Source of the DNA: Promicromonosporaceae bacterium
GTDB taxonomy: Bacteria > Actinomycetota > Actinomycetes > Actinomycetales > Cellulomonadaceae
DNA: 9,479 nucleotides
Assembly: GCA_009780755.1 (NCBI GenBank)
Contig: WQZL01000094.1
Location: 1 to 9,479 of the forward strand
Reading direction: 5' to 3'
Notes under the pieces: model-generated
What the model saw: the letters and a program-made list of their open reading frames with translations, nothing else
Databases searched by the model: none
Told to the model about the DNA's origin: nothing
Made by a program: the position numbers and the translations under genes
In this document: positions 1 to 6,809 of the stretch, piece after piece
Numbering within the stretch: position 1 is the stretch's first letter
Layout of the letters: every line of letters begins with the position of its first letter

Positions 1-60
1 ACTTATCCCGCGCACGCGCGATGAGCGCGAGCGACCATCCGACATAAACCCGGTAATGAA

Positions 61-64
61 GGAG
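61..64 (+). promoter_or_regulatory. Shine-Dalgarno sequence deciding a TTG start
   Basis: GGAG, within AAGGAG at 59-64, ends 7 nt before the TTG at 72. The nearby ATG at 56-58 lies before this site and is not in the cyclophilin frame. This supports TTG as the true initiation codon of the cyclophilin gene. Confidence 0.75.
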
Positions 65-71
65 ATCGGCC

Positions 72-848
72 TTGGCTGCAAATAAGCGAGAGCGCCAGAA
101 GAAGGAGGCGCAACGCATCGCTGCTTGGGAAGCCCAGCGGGCACGTAAGCAGCGCAGGCAGCGCATCATCGCTGGCTGTGTCGCCGGGGCGATGGTGGCA
201 GGTGTGGCCGCGGGCATTGTGGTACTCGCCCTGAATCATGGCGATGCGCCCGTCGATGCCGGTACGCCTCCTCTCAATTACATTCCCACACCAGAACCGA
301 TGCCCGAGGTCACCCCGGAGATGAGTGTGCCCGATCCAGCGCTGGCCGAGAATCGCACCTGGACAGCCACGATGTCCACCTCCCAGGGCACCATCGAACT
401 CGAACTGTTCGGCGCCGAGGCACCGCAGGCCGTCGCCTCGTTCGTATACCTGGCGAGACAAGGCTTCTTCAACGACACGCCGTGTCACCGGCTGACCACC
501 GCAGGCATCTTCGTACTGCAATGCGGCGACCCGACCGGCCTTGGCACGGGCGGTCCCGGATACAACTTTGGCCCAATTGAGAACGCGCCCGCCGACAACA
601 TGTACCTGACCGGCACCCTAGCGATGGCCCGACGCGGCGGCGACGGCTTCTCGATGGGTTCGCAGTTCTTCCTCGTCTACGAGGACTCTATGATTCCCGC
701 CGATGGCGCGGGTGGTTACACCGTCTTCGGACGGATCACATCTGGCCTGGACATCCTCCAGGCAGTCGCTGACGCAGGCGTGGCGGGTGGAGCCGGTGAC
801 GGCCACCCCGCCCTGCCGGTCACAATCGAAGGAGTTGACGTCCAATGA
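72..848 (+). CDS. Membrane-anchored cyclophilin-type peptidyl-prolyl cis-trans isomerase
   Basis: Predicted to catalyse cis-trans isomerisation of Xaa-Pro bonds, probably on the outer face of the membrane. The 258-aa protein has a Lys/Arg-rich cytoplasmic head (residues 4-31), one hydrophobic segment (about 32-55), a Pro-rich linker (about 58-92) and a cyclophilin domain (about 96-256). Recognisable family positions are CHR with the catalytic-type Arg at 140, a Gln at 150 in FVLQCGD (family FMxQGGD), GTLAMAR at 181-187, GSQFF at 196-200 and YTVFGRI at 216-222. The FHR phenylalanine is Cys here and the second Gly of QGGD is lost, as in many anchored actinobacterial members. The start is TTG at 72, chosen because GGAG lies 7 nt upstream and the basic head begins there. 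The stop overlaps the next start (ATGA), so the two genes are translationally coupled. The 71 nt before it show no convincing promoter and could hold the end of an upstream gene. The family call is firm; the substrate is unknown. Confidence 0.93.
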   Translation: MAANKRERQKKEAQRIAAWEAQRARKQRRQRIIAGCVAGAMVAGVAAGIVVLALNHGDAPVDAGTPPLNYIPTPEPMPEVTPEMSVPDPALAENRTWTATMSTSQGTIELELFGAEAPQAVASFVYLARQGFFNDTPCHRLTTAGIFVLQCGDPTGLGTGGPGYNFGPIENAPADNMYLTGTLAMARRGGDGFSMGSQFFLVYEDSMIPADGAGGYTVFGRITSGLDILQAVADAGVAGGAGDGHPALPVTIEGVDVQ

Positions 849-2605
849 TCCAGTCCCCCCAAACCCCTGCGGTGGAGACGCCCGAAGCAGCGGTTGAGCC
901 GATCCCGGTGGTTGAGCCTGCCGAAACCACCTCCCCAGCGGTTGAGCCTGCCAATGAGGCGCCGACTGCTGAGGAAACACCGGCTACCGTGGACGCCACC
1001 CCTGAACCACTCGAACCCGCCACCGATCTCCCGGTGGAGACCCCCGAAACGGCGACAGAACCAGCCCCAGCGGTGGTTGAGCCTGTCGAAATCCCTGAGC
1101 CAAGCCCCGCCGAAACCGCCCCGGTCGCCACCGAGGAGCCGCTGGGCGCGGAGGCGACCCCCGTGTTTGACGAGATGCTCGCTGCCGTAGCCGAATCTCC
1201 GGCGGAAGCGGTCACACCGGAGGCGGAAGCCGCTCCGGCGGTCGCGGCGCCCGGCTTAAAGCCTGCTGGCCTACCACGTCCGATGGGTCGCCCGGCAGTT
1301 CCCGGAAAGCCTGTCGCAGCAGCCCCGGTCGCCCCGATTCTTGACCCAGCCGCCGTCACCGCTGCCGAGGCGTTCGGTCGCGTTGACGAGGAGGGCAACG
1401 TCTACGTCCTAGACGGCGATAACGAGCGCCTCGTCGGGCAGGTGCCAGGCGCCACCCCATCGGACGCGATGGGCCTGTATGTGCGCCGCTATCTGGACCT
1501 GAACGCCAAGACCGCGCTGTTTGAAGCGCGTCTGGCGGGTACCGACCTGGCCACTAAGGAGATCGACCAAACGCTGTCCCGCCTTACCGCCGAGACAACC
1601 GAGCCTGCTGCCATCGGCGATCTGGCCGCGCTACGCGAGCGGGTTGCAGCCGTGGGCGCCGTGGCTGCCGAGCGTCGCAAGGCCATCGAAGCCGAGCGGG
1701 CTGCCGCGAAGGCCGAGGCTCTGGTCGCTCGCACCACCATCGTCGAGGCTGCGGAAAAGATTGCCGCTACCGACCCGCAGCGGATGCAGTGGCGTCCCGC
1801 CGGAGAGGAGCTGCGGACGCTACTGGATTCATGGAAGGATGCTCAACGCAACGGCCCTCGCCTGAATCGTGCGGATGAGGATTCCCTTTGGAAGCGGTTC
1901 AGCGCGGCTCGCACCAGCTTCGACCGGGAGCGTCGCCACTATTTCTCCGAGTTGGAGGAGAAGAACTCTTCGGCCAAGGCTGCCAAAGAGCGACTGGTGG
2001 CCGAGGCCGAGAAGCTGTCAACCAGCAAGGATTGGGGAGCCACCGCTGGCGCCTACCGCGATCTGATGGCTAAGTGGAAGGACGCCGGTCGCGCCTCCCG
2101 CAAGGATGACGACGCGCTATGGACCCGCTTTAGGGGCGCCCAGGATAAGTTCTTCGCCGCTCGGGAAGCCGACAACGCCGCCACCGATGCCGAATTCGCC
2201 AAGAATCTGGAAATCAAGGAAAAGATTCTGGCCGACGCCGAGGCGTTGCTACCGATCAAGGATCTGGCCGCAACCAAGGCCGCGCTGCGCTCTATCCAGG
2301 ATCGCTGGGAGGCCGCAGGTAAGGTGCCCCGCAACGACGTGCGCCGCGTGGAAAACCGGATGCAGGCCGTTGAACAGGCGGTTCGCGATGCCGAGCAGGC
2401 ACAGTACAACCGAGTAGACCCGGAGAAGCGCGCTCGCGCCGAGGGTGCCCTGTCCCAGCTAGAAGAGGCAATCGCCAAGTTGGAAGCCGATCTAGTTAAG
2501 GCCACGGGTGACAAGCGTAAGGTGGCCGAGATCGAGGCCGCCATCGCCGCTCGCAAGTCGTGGCTGGAGCAGGTGGCCCGCGCCGCCGAGGAGTCGCGCG
2601 GCTAA
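845..2605 (+). CDS. DUF349-repeat protein with an acidic Pro/Glu/Ala-rich N-terminus
   Basis: A 586-aa protein. Residues 1 to about 165 are low-complexity Pro/Glu/Ala/Thr/Val with recurring VEP and ETP words and are probably disordered. A short conserved segment follows (about 176-216, with FGRVDEEGNVYV and YVRRY), typical of actinobacterial DUF349 proteins. Then come long helices and three tandem DUF349-type repeats at about 300-366, 378-443 and 455-515. Each has a W(K/E)DA-like turn (WKDA 330-333, WKDAG 411-415, WEAAG 488-492), and the first two end in LWKRF and LWTRF. The C-terminus (about 530-580) is a charged coiled coil. The protein has no signal peptide or membrane segment, so it is likely cytoplasmic. 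DUF349 has no settled biochemical function and I assign none. The start ATG overlaps the cyclophilin stop (ATGA), with GGAG at 831-834, 10 nt upstream. The gene converges on rnpB and I see no U-tract terminator after it. Confidence 0.92.
   Translation: MIQSPQTPAVETPEAAVEPIPVVEPAETTSPAVEPANEAPTAEETPATVDATPEPLEPATDLPVETPETATEPAPAVVEPVEIPEPSPAETAPVATEEPLGAEATPVFDEMLAAVAESPAEAVTPEAEAAPAVAAPGLKPAGLPRPMGRPAVPGKPVAAAPVAPILDPAAVTAAEAFGRVDEEGNVYVLDGDNERLVGQVPGATPSDAMGLYVRRYLDLNAKTALFEARLAGTDLATKEIDQTLSRLTAETTEPAAIGDLAALRERVAAVGAVAAERRKAIEAERAAAKAEALVARTTIVEAAEKIAATDPQRMQWRPAGEELRTLLDSWKDAQRNGPRLNRADEDSLWKRFSAARTSFDRERRHYFSELEEKNSSAKAAKERLVAEAEKLSTSKDWGATAGAYRDLMAKWKDAGRASRKDDDALWTRFRGAQDKFFAAREADNAATDAEFAKNLEIKEKILADAEALLPIKDLAATKAALRSIQDRWEAAGKVPRNDVRRVENRMQAVEQAVRDAEQAQYNRVDPEKRARAEGALSQLEEAIAKLEADLVKATGDKRKVAEIEAAIAARKSWLEQVARAAEESRG
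906..928 (+). repeat. In-frame short repeat, copy 1
   Basis: A 23-nt word containing GGTGGTTGAGCCTG followed by C-CGAAACC. It matches 1071-1093 at 21 of 23 positions. Shorter partial copies occur at 891-900 and 939-952. It is read in frame as P-V-V-E-P-A-E-T in the DUF349 protein. From general knowledge, words close to GGTTGAGCxTGTCGAAACC recur between genes in several actinobacterial genomes; I could not search for this. Confidence 0.6.
1071..1093 (+). repeat. In-frame short repeat, copy 2
   Basis: Second near-full copy of the word at 906-928, differing by two C-to-T changes and read in the same frame as A-V-V-E-P-V-E-I. Keeping both frame and sequence across 165 nt of otherwise divergent low-complexity coding DNA is the reason to list it as a repeat. 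Confidence 0.6.
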
Positions 2606-2609
2606 TTTC

Positions 2610-2647
2610 TCGGTCGTGCCTACGCCGGGCGAATGAGTCGGCCTGTA
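2610..2647 (-). repeat. Degenerate duplicate of the rnpB 3' tail
   Basis: This 38-nt stretch matches 2715-2752 at 33 of 38 positions, offset by 105 nt. The matching stretch at 2715-2752 contains the 3' strand of the RNase P RNA terminal helix plus its immediate downstream flank. The copy starts just after the DUF349 stop codon and lies downstream of rnpB in the rnpB direction. The sequence between the two copies (2648-2714) does not resemble rnpB. Confidence 0.7.
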
Positions 2648-2733
2648 TCGGCGCTTCGCGCCTCAGACACTCAATCGCCTCGGTGATTACGAGCAAGCTC
2701 GCATCACTCTCGGCTCAGTCGCGTCTACGCCGG

Positions 2734-3146
2734 GCGGACGAGTCGGCCTGTACGCCGGGTTCTGTTCCGTTGCCGCTGGTTTCCCAGCAGAACGGCGACG
2801 GTCATCCATCTAGGCCGTGGGTTGCCCCACGGCTCGAGCGGTCTACCCGGCAGCTCGGGCGGGCCGCCCTCAAACGCTGCCTGTCTGACCTTGCTTCGGG
2901 TGGGGTTTACCTAGCCGCCCCCGTCACCGAGGGCGCTGGTGGGCTTTTACCCCACCGTTTCACCCTTACCCATCTCTGCGCTGATTCCGCCAGGGGCAAT
3001 CAGCGCGGAGATGGGCGGTTTGTTTTCTGTGGCACTTTCCCGTGGGTCACCCCAGGTGGCCGTTAGCCACCACCCTGCCCTGCGAAGCCCGGACGTTCCT
3101 CGGTGCCTGTTACCAGGCCACGCGACCGTCCGACCGACTCGTCCGC
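2734..3146 (-). ncRNA. rnpB: RNase P RNA (catalytic subunit, bacterial type A)
   Basis: The catalytic RNA that removes 5' leaders from precursor tRNAs together with the RnpA protein. Reading the minus strand, the 5' core block GGAACGTCCGGGCT lies at about 3086-3099, ACAGAAAA at 3023-3030, the AGGGTGAAACGG block near 2955-2966, AGATGGATGACC at 2800-2811 and the 3' block ACAGAACCCGGC at 2754-2765. All are universally conserved RNase P RNA positions. The ends were set by the terminal helix: GCGGACGAGTCGG at the 5' end (3134-3146) pairs with its complement at 2734-2746. A long P12-type hairpin spans 2969-3015, with arms of 18 positions and a single mismatch. The total of about 413 nt fits actinobacterial examples. 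Open frames over this region are non-coding. Exact mature ends are uncertain by a few nt. Confidence 0.97.
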
Positions 3147-3153
3147 GAGGCAT

Positions 3154-3159
3154 AGTCTA
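3154..3159 (-). promoter_or_regulatory. Candidate -10 box of rnpB
   Basis: On the minus strand TAGACT lies 7 nt before the predicted first base of RNase P RNA (3146), a standard spacing for a housekeeping sigma factor. No good -35 match is visible 16-18 nt further upstream. The assignment therefore rests on the TAnnnT pattern and its position. Confidence 0.5.
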
Positions 3160-3247
3160 CGTCGGAACGCCTACCGCCTGCCTCCTGAGCGGCTAGCCGT
3201 GTTCGTGGTGTCAGCCAGCCCAAGGCCCAGCAAGGGTATTTCGCCCC

Positions 3248-3988
3248 TCAGGCCGCCGTTAAGTCGGCCAGGCGAACCAGAATGCGACCGCATTCCTCGC
3301 AGCGAATCACCTGATCTAGTGGGGTTGAGCGGGCCGCGTCCAGATCGGAGGCGGTCAGTTGCAGCGCGCAACCCTCGCAACGGCCGGCTCGAAGAACCGC
3401 CGCACCCACGCCATCCTTGCGGGCGCGAATCTGTTCGTAGGTGGAAACTAAGGCGGCGTCGATGGTGGCTGCGATAGCCGCCCGTTCGGTAACGGCGGCG
3501 CGCCCCTCGGCATTGATCTCCTGGAAGGCGGCATCCCGCTGCCCCTCTACCGCCGCCTTTTCGGCCAAGAGGTCAGCCTGGGCCTTTTCCACGCCTGCAA
3601 GGGCTTCCTGGTGAGCCTCCAGCTTTTCCATCAGTTCAAGCTGTGTTTCTTCGAGGATTTCCCGGCGATGCCCGAGCGCGGCCAGGTCTTCAACTAGGGC
3701 GAGGGTGTCTTTGGCGGAGATGCCACCGTAGTCGATACGTTGCTGGTCGCGTTCGGCGCGGGCGATCACCTTTGCCACGTCATCCTCGGCCTTGGTCACG
3801 TCGCGTTGAAGGTCTTTTACTGCGGTTCGTGAATCCACTAGCGAACCATGCAGGTCGGCTATCTGTGCCTCCAGCTCAGCTATGCGGGCCAACGTTGGAT
3901 GCGTGGCCTTGGCGTGCCTAAGTTGGCTTGCCCTCGTGTCGAGGGCTTGCAGGTCGAGCAGACGAAGTTGGTCGGCGTGGGTAGGCAT
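3248..3988 (-). CDS. Coiled-coil protein with C-terminal C4 zinc ribbon
   Basis: A 246-aa protein of the C4-type zinc-ribbon family (Pfam zf-RING_7 type; Mycobacterium Rv2229c is a relative). Residues about 8-190 are almost entirely charged helix and should form a long antiparallel coiled-coil hairpin. The conserved break YGGISAKDTLALVEDL lies at about 87-102. A zinc ribbon follows, with Cys pairs at 204/207 (CEGC) and 230/233 (CEEC). It is probably cytoplasmic. The family's molecular role is not established; nucleic-acid or protein scaffolding has been suggested from the fold, and I assign nothing more specific. The start ATG at 3986-3988 is preceded by AGGA 6 nt upstream. The gene follows the Nif3 gene by 28 nt, a pairing widely conserved in actinomycetes that implies cotranscription. 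rnpB lies about 100 nt downstream on the same strand. Confidence 0.93.
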   Translation of the reverse strand: MPTHADQLRLLDLQALDTRASQLRHAKATHPTLARIAELEAQIADLHGSLVDSRTAVKDLQRDVTKAEDDVAKVIARAERDQQRIDYGGISAKDTLALVEDLAALGHRREILEETQLELMEKLEAHQEALAGVEKAQADLLAEKAAVEGQRDAAFQEINAEGRAAVTERAAIAATIDAALVSTYEQIRARKDGVGAAVLRAGRCEGCALQLTASDLDAARSTPLDQVIRCEECGRILVRLADLTAA

Positions 3989-4016
3989 TAGCAGTCCTGT
4001 CCTTACAGTTAGCGCG

Positions 4017-4856
4017 TCAATGACTCAGCGTAGCTGTCCAAGGATCGGTCACCCGCTCCGAAACGCGGCATTCCACAGTTGTTCCAAAGCGTTCAAGCAG
4101 CGTAGATGTTAGGTCTACAGCCGCGTAACGTAGCCAGGGCCATTCAGAGGCAAAGTGTGCGGTATCCACCAGGTATGGGGTGCCACCTTCGAAGTCGGCC
4201 CGCTCCCGTAGCTCCGATGCGGGGTGGTGGCGTAGGTCGCTAGTCACGTAGACGTCCGTCTGCGCGGCGCGCACGGCATCGAATAGCGAATCGCCCGATC
4301 CGCCGACCACGGCCACCGTGGTCACCTGTGCGTCCAGGTCACCGGCCACGCGCACGCCTTGGGCCACCTTGGGCAGCGCGCCAGCCACACGCTCGGCAAA
4401 GGCGCGCAGCGTTATCGGTTCGGCCAGGCGACCAACCCGACCAATGCCGGTCTCGGCACCCTCGCCATGCGCGATGAGCGGAGTGCGGTCGATGATGCCG
4501 ACAGCGTCCGCTAGGGCATCGGCCACTCCGCGAGGCGCAGAATCGGCGTTTGTGTGCGCGTTGTATAGGGCTACCCCGGAGGTGAGCAGTCGGTGCACCA
4601 CCGCGCCCTTGAAGGTAGTGGCGGCAACCGAGTGAACGCCCTTTAGAAACAGGGGATGATGCGTAACCACCAGGTCTGCCCCCCATTCCAGAGCCTCATT
4701 CACCACTGCGGCTACAGGATCGACGGCGAACAACACCTTGGTTACCGGAGCCGCCGGGTCACCGGCGATCAGCCCTACAGAATCCCACGCCTCAGCCGTG
4801 TCCGGGGGGTATAGGTCTTCTAAGGTGGCCACAACATCACGAAGGTTAAGGCTCAT
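4017..4856 (-). CDS. Nif3/YbgI-family dinuclear metal-centre protein
   Basis: A member of the Nif3-like family (E. coli YbgI, B. subtilis YqfO), which forms hexameric rings with two metal ions per subunit. GTP cyclohydrolase I type 2 annotations for the family are poorly supported, so the function is left open. Using the ATG at 4854-4856 (279 aa), the motifs are WDSVGL (24-29), THHPLF with metal ligands His66/His67, AHTNAD (100-105) with His101 and Asp105, TSDLRHHPA (205-213), and DTAHFASEW with His234 and Glu238. All metal ligands appear intact. The length is that of the short form, without the roughly 100-residue PII-like insert of Rv2230c. A GTG at 4889 would add 11 residues; I prefer the ATG because MSLNLRDVVATLED aligns with the usual family N-terminus, although neither start has a strong Shine-Dalgarno site. 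The gene forms an operon with the zinc-ribbon gene. Confidence 0.92.
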   Translation of the reverse strand: MSLNLRDVVATLEDLYPPDTAEAWDSVGLIAGDPAAPVTKVLFAVDPVAAVVNEALEWGADLVVTHHPLFLKGVHSVAATTFKGAVVHRLLTSGVALYNAHTNADSAPRGVADALADAVGIIDRTPLIAHGEGAETGIGRVGRLAEPITLRAFAERVAGALPKVAQGVRVAGDLDAQVTTVAVVGGSGDSLFDAVRAAQTDVYVTSDLRHHPASELRERADFEGGTPYLVDTAHFASEWPWLRYAAVDLTSTLLERFGTTVECRVSERVTDPWTATLSH

Positions 4857-4907
4857 ACCCAGACCATAGTCGCTAACCCTCAGCTCCACCGCTAACCGTT
4901 AACCGGC

Positions 4908-4973
4908 GAGGTCGGTCATTTGCGTTGAGGTCGGTACCCCGAGCGACCGATCTCGACGCAAATGACCGATCTC
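4908..4973. repeat. 28-bp near-perfect inverted repeat (large hairpin)
   Basis: The left arm at 4908-4935 pairs with the right arm at 4946-4973 at 25 of 28 positions, around a 10-nt loop. Each arm holds a repeated word: GAGGTCGGT at 4908-4916 and 4927-4935, and ACCGATCTC at 4946-4954 and 4965-4973, each pair separated by 10 nt. It lies 33 nt past the polymerase stop and upstream of Nif3. No U tract follows, so it is not a textbook terminator. It may be an intergenic palindromic repeat of the REP or MITE kind, or a transcript-end hairpin. Confidence 0.85.
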
Positions 4974-5006
4974 GATGGTAAAGGTCTTGGCGCGCTGGCC
5001 GGGCGG

Positions 5007-6713
5007 CTAATCGACCTCGGAGTAGGCGTTAACGATGGCCACCGAGAGGGGGAACTCAACCGGGGCGCCGGGAAACAGCAGACGGCCAGCCTCGACAGCG
5101 GCCTCACGCAGAGCGTGCGCCACCTCCTCGGCGAACGCGGCTGGGGTATGCACCACCACCTCGTCATGCACGAAGAACGCCAGATGTGGGCGTCCGGCGA
5201 AGGGATCTGAATTCTGCGCTCCCTTCGAGCCGGAGATTGACGGGTCAGTTCCCAGCGCCCAAAGCCGCCTGCGGGTGGAGGCCAGCCAGGCCATCGCCCA
5301 CTCGGCGGCGGTGCCCTGCACCACGAAGTTACGGGTAAACCTCCCCCGTGCGCGGGCCGCCGACCGTTCCCGTTCGGCGTCGTTCGCATCCTCTGGGGGC
5401 GCCCGGTATGGATTAGGTGCCCTAGATTCCGGCGGCGGCGAGCCTCGTCCCAGCCAGGTAGATACCTGTTCGCCTCGCTCCCCTGCCCTGGCCGCGCCCT
5501 CCACCAGCGCAAACGCCTTTGGGAACGCCTTGGAAAGCCTTGGCAATACGGCCGCACCAGAGCCGGTGGTGCCGCCATACATCGCGCTCAGCAGGCCAAG
5601 CTTGGCCTGCTCGCGAGAGGCGACTGCCCCCGCCTTAACGATTCCTTCGTACATATCGCCGCCGCGACCGGCTGTGGCCATGTTCTCGTCGCCGCTCATC
5701 GCGGCCAACACCCGCGGCTCTACTTGCGCCACATCAGCCACTACCAATTTCCAGCCCGGATCGGCAAGAACGGCGGCCCGTACATCATGCGGTATCTGCA
5801 ACGCCCCGCCCCCAACGCTCGACCATCTGCCGGTGACCACGCCACCTACCACGTAAGCGGGATGAAAGCGTCCATCGCGTACCCAGGTATCGAGCCAGTG
5901 CCAACCGTTGGCGCTCGCCAGGCGAGCGAGCTTCTTGTACTCCAGCAGCGGGGCGATTACCGGATGATCGATGTTGCGGATTTCCCACCGACTTAAGCTT
6001 TTGACCCCAAGGCCCGCATACTGCATGGCTTTAAGCAGCGAAGGCTGCGAATCCACATTGAGGGTAGCCGGAGCATCCAGGGCGTGGCGGATCCGTTCGG
6101 CCAGGGCTTCCATGCGTTCGGGGCGTTGCCCTAGCGGCGGACGCGAGCCGAGACGTCCGGTGAGAATCTGATCGTGCAGGTCGGCGCGCCACGGCAAGCC
6201 GCAGTGATTCATCTCGGCGGCGGCGAGCGCGCCTGCCGACTCGGCTGCCACCAGCAGTCGTAGTCGGCCTGGTTCCGCTGAGTTTGCGATGGCCTTCTCC
6301 TGGGAGGCGAGTTCTGCGGTCGGATCAAGGGTGTGTAGACGCTCGTCTACGCGATCAGTAATGGTTGTTTGGCTGGCGTCGAAATCGAATAGGCTCTCCG
6401 CCTGCGGCCGATACCGCTCAGTGTCCAGGACTGGTTCGATTCGCGCCGGTTCCAACTCGTCCCACGGGCCAGGCGGCGCTGTGGCCAGCGCGGTACCGGC
6501 GCTAAACGGCGAGCGACGCAAGATGGCATGAGCCAGCCGCAAGTCATATGCTCGCTCCACTCGTACCCCCGCTTGCAAAAGGCTGGGATACCAGCGGTTG
6601 GTATCGTCCCATGTCCAGCGGGGCGGCTCGCGGCTTTCTCCCGTCCATTCCGCCGAGCGAACACGCTCTATCCACACCTCCTGGCGCTCGGCGTCGGACA
6701 ACACGATGTTCAT
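5007..6713 (-). CDS. PolA-like family A DNA polymerase with degenerate 3'-5' exonuclease domain
   Basis: A 568-aa protein usually annotated in actinomycetes as bifunctional 3'-5' exonuclease/DNA polymerase, separate from the full-length PolA. The polymerase half is complete. It has TGRWSS at 294-299 (family TGRLSS), motif A DVAQVEPR with Asp327 and Glu332, and an O-helix REQAKLGLLSAMYG with Arg367, Lys371 and Tyr379. These are followed by the NFVVQGTAAE block (462-471) and motif C VHDE at 515-518. These are the metal- and dNTP-binding residues, so polymerase activity is likely. The N-terminal half (1 to about 180) aligns only loosely with the exonuclease fold. I see no DxE exo I motif and no YxxxD exo III motif, and only YDLRLAHAIL (56-65) resembles exo II. 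There is no 5' nuclease domain. An Arg/Pro-rich insert lies at about 420-458. The start ATG at 6711-6713 has only a weak Shine-Dalgarno site. The cellular role is unproven; repair synthesis is a guess. Confidence 0.92.
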   Translation of the reverse strand: MNIVLSDAERQEVWIERVRSAEWTGESREPPRWTWDDTNRWYPSLLQAGVRVERAYDLRLAHAILRRSPFSAGTALATAPPGPWDELEPARIEPVLDTERYRPQAESLFDFDASQTTITDRVDERLHTLDPTAELASQEKAIANSAEPGRLRLLVAAESAGALAAAEMNHCGLPWRADLHDQILTGRLGSRPPLGQRPERMEALAERIRHALDAPATLNVDSQPSLLKAMQYAGLGVKSLSRWEIRNIDHPVIAPLLEYKKLARLASANGWHWLDTWVRDGRFHPAYVVGGVVTGRWSSVGGGALQIPHDVRAAVLADPGWKLVVADVAQVEPRVLAAMSGDENMATAGRGGDMYEGIVKAGAVASREQAKLGLLSAMYGGTTGSGAAVLPRLSKAFPKAFALVEGAARAGERGEQVSTWLGRGSPPPESRAPNPYRAPPEDANDAERERSAARARGRFTRNFVVQGTAAEWAMAWLASTRRRLWALGTDPSISGSKGAQNSDPFAGRPHLAFFVHDEVVVHTPAAFAEEVAHALREAAVEAGRLLFPGAPVEFPLSVAIVNAYSEVD

Positions 6714-6809
6714 ACCGCCATCATGCCGCGCCCCACCGACAATGACGAACTCAAAACATCACTCAACCCCTTCCGGTCACCCCTCTCCTCTCTCCACCAC
6801 CTCTGAGTT

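Noticed and set aside
820..1398. Long minus-strand open frame (192 codons) opposite the DUF349 N-terminus
   Set aside because: It encodes an Ala/Gly/Ser/Thr/Val-only peptide that mirrors the Pro/Glu-rich sense coding. It has no recognisable domain, and the sense frame is supported by coupling and by conserved downstream domains.
2650..2662. GGCGC-TTC-GCGCC hairpin as a terminator
   Set aside because: The stem is only 5 bp and there is no T tract on either strand.
2560..3477. Several open frames across 2560-3477 on both strands
   Set aside because: They lie on the RNase P RNA gene and its flanks. The RNA is supported by several conserved blocks and pairing ends, and the peptides match nothing I recognise.
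4916..5578. Minus-strand open frame of 220 codons at the end of the polymerase gene
   Set aside because: It is a shifted frame of the polymerase coding region, rich in Arg/Pro/Ser as expected for an off-frame in GC-rich DNA. Polymerase motif C lies in the other frame.
5035..5856. Plus-strand open frame of 273 codons opposite the polymerase
   Set aside because: It is an antisense shadow: the low-complexity Ala/Ser/Pro/Arg product has no domain, while the minus strand carries complete polymerase motifs.
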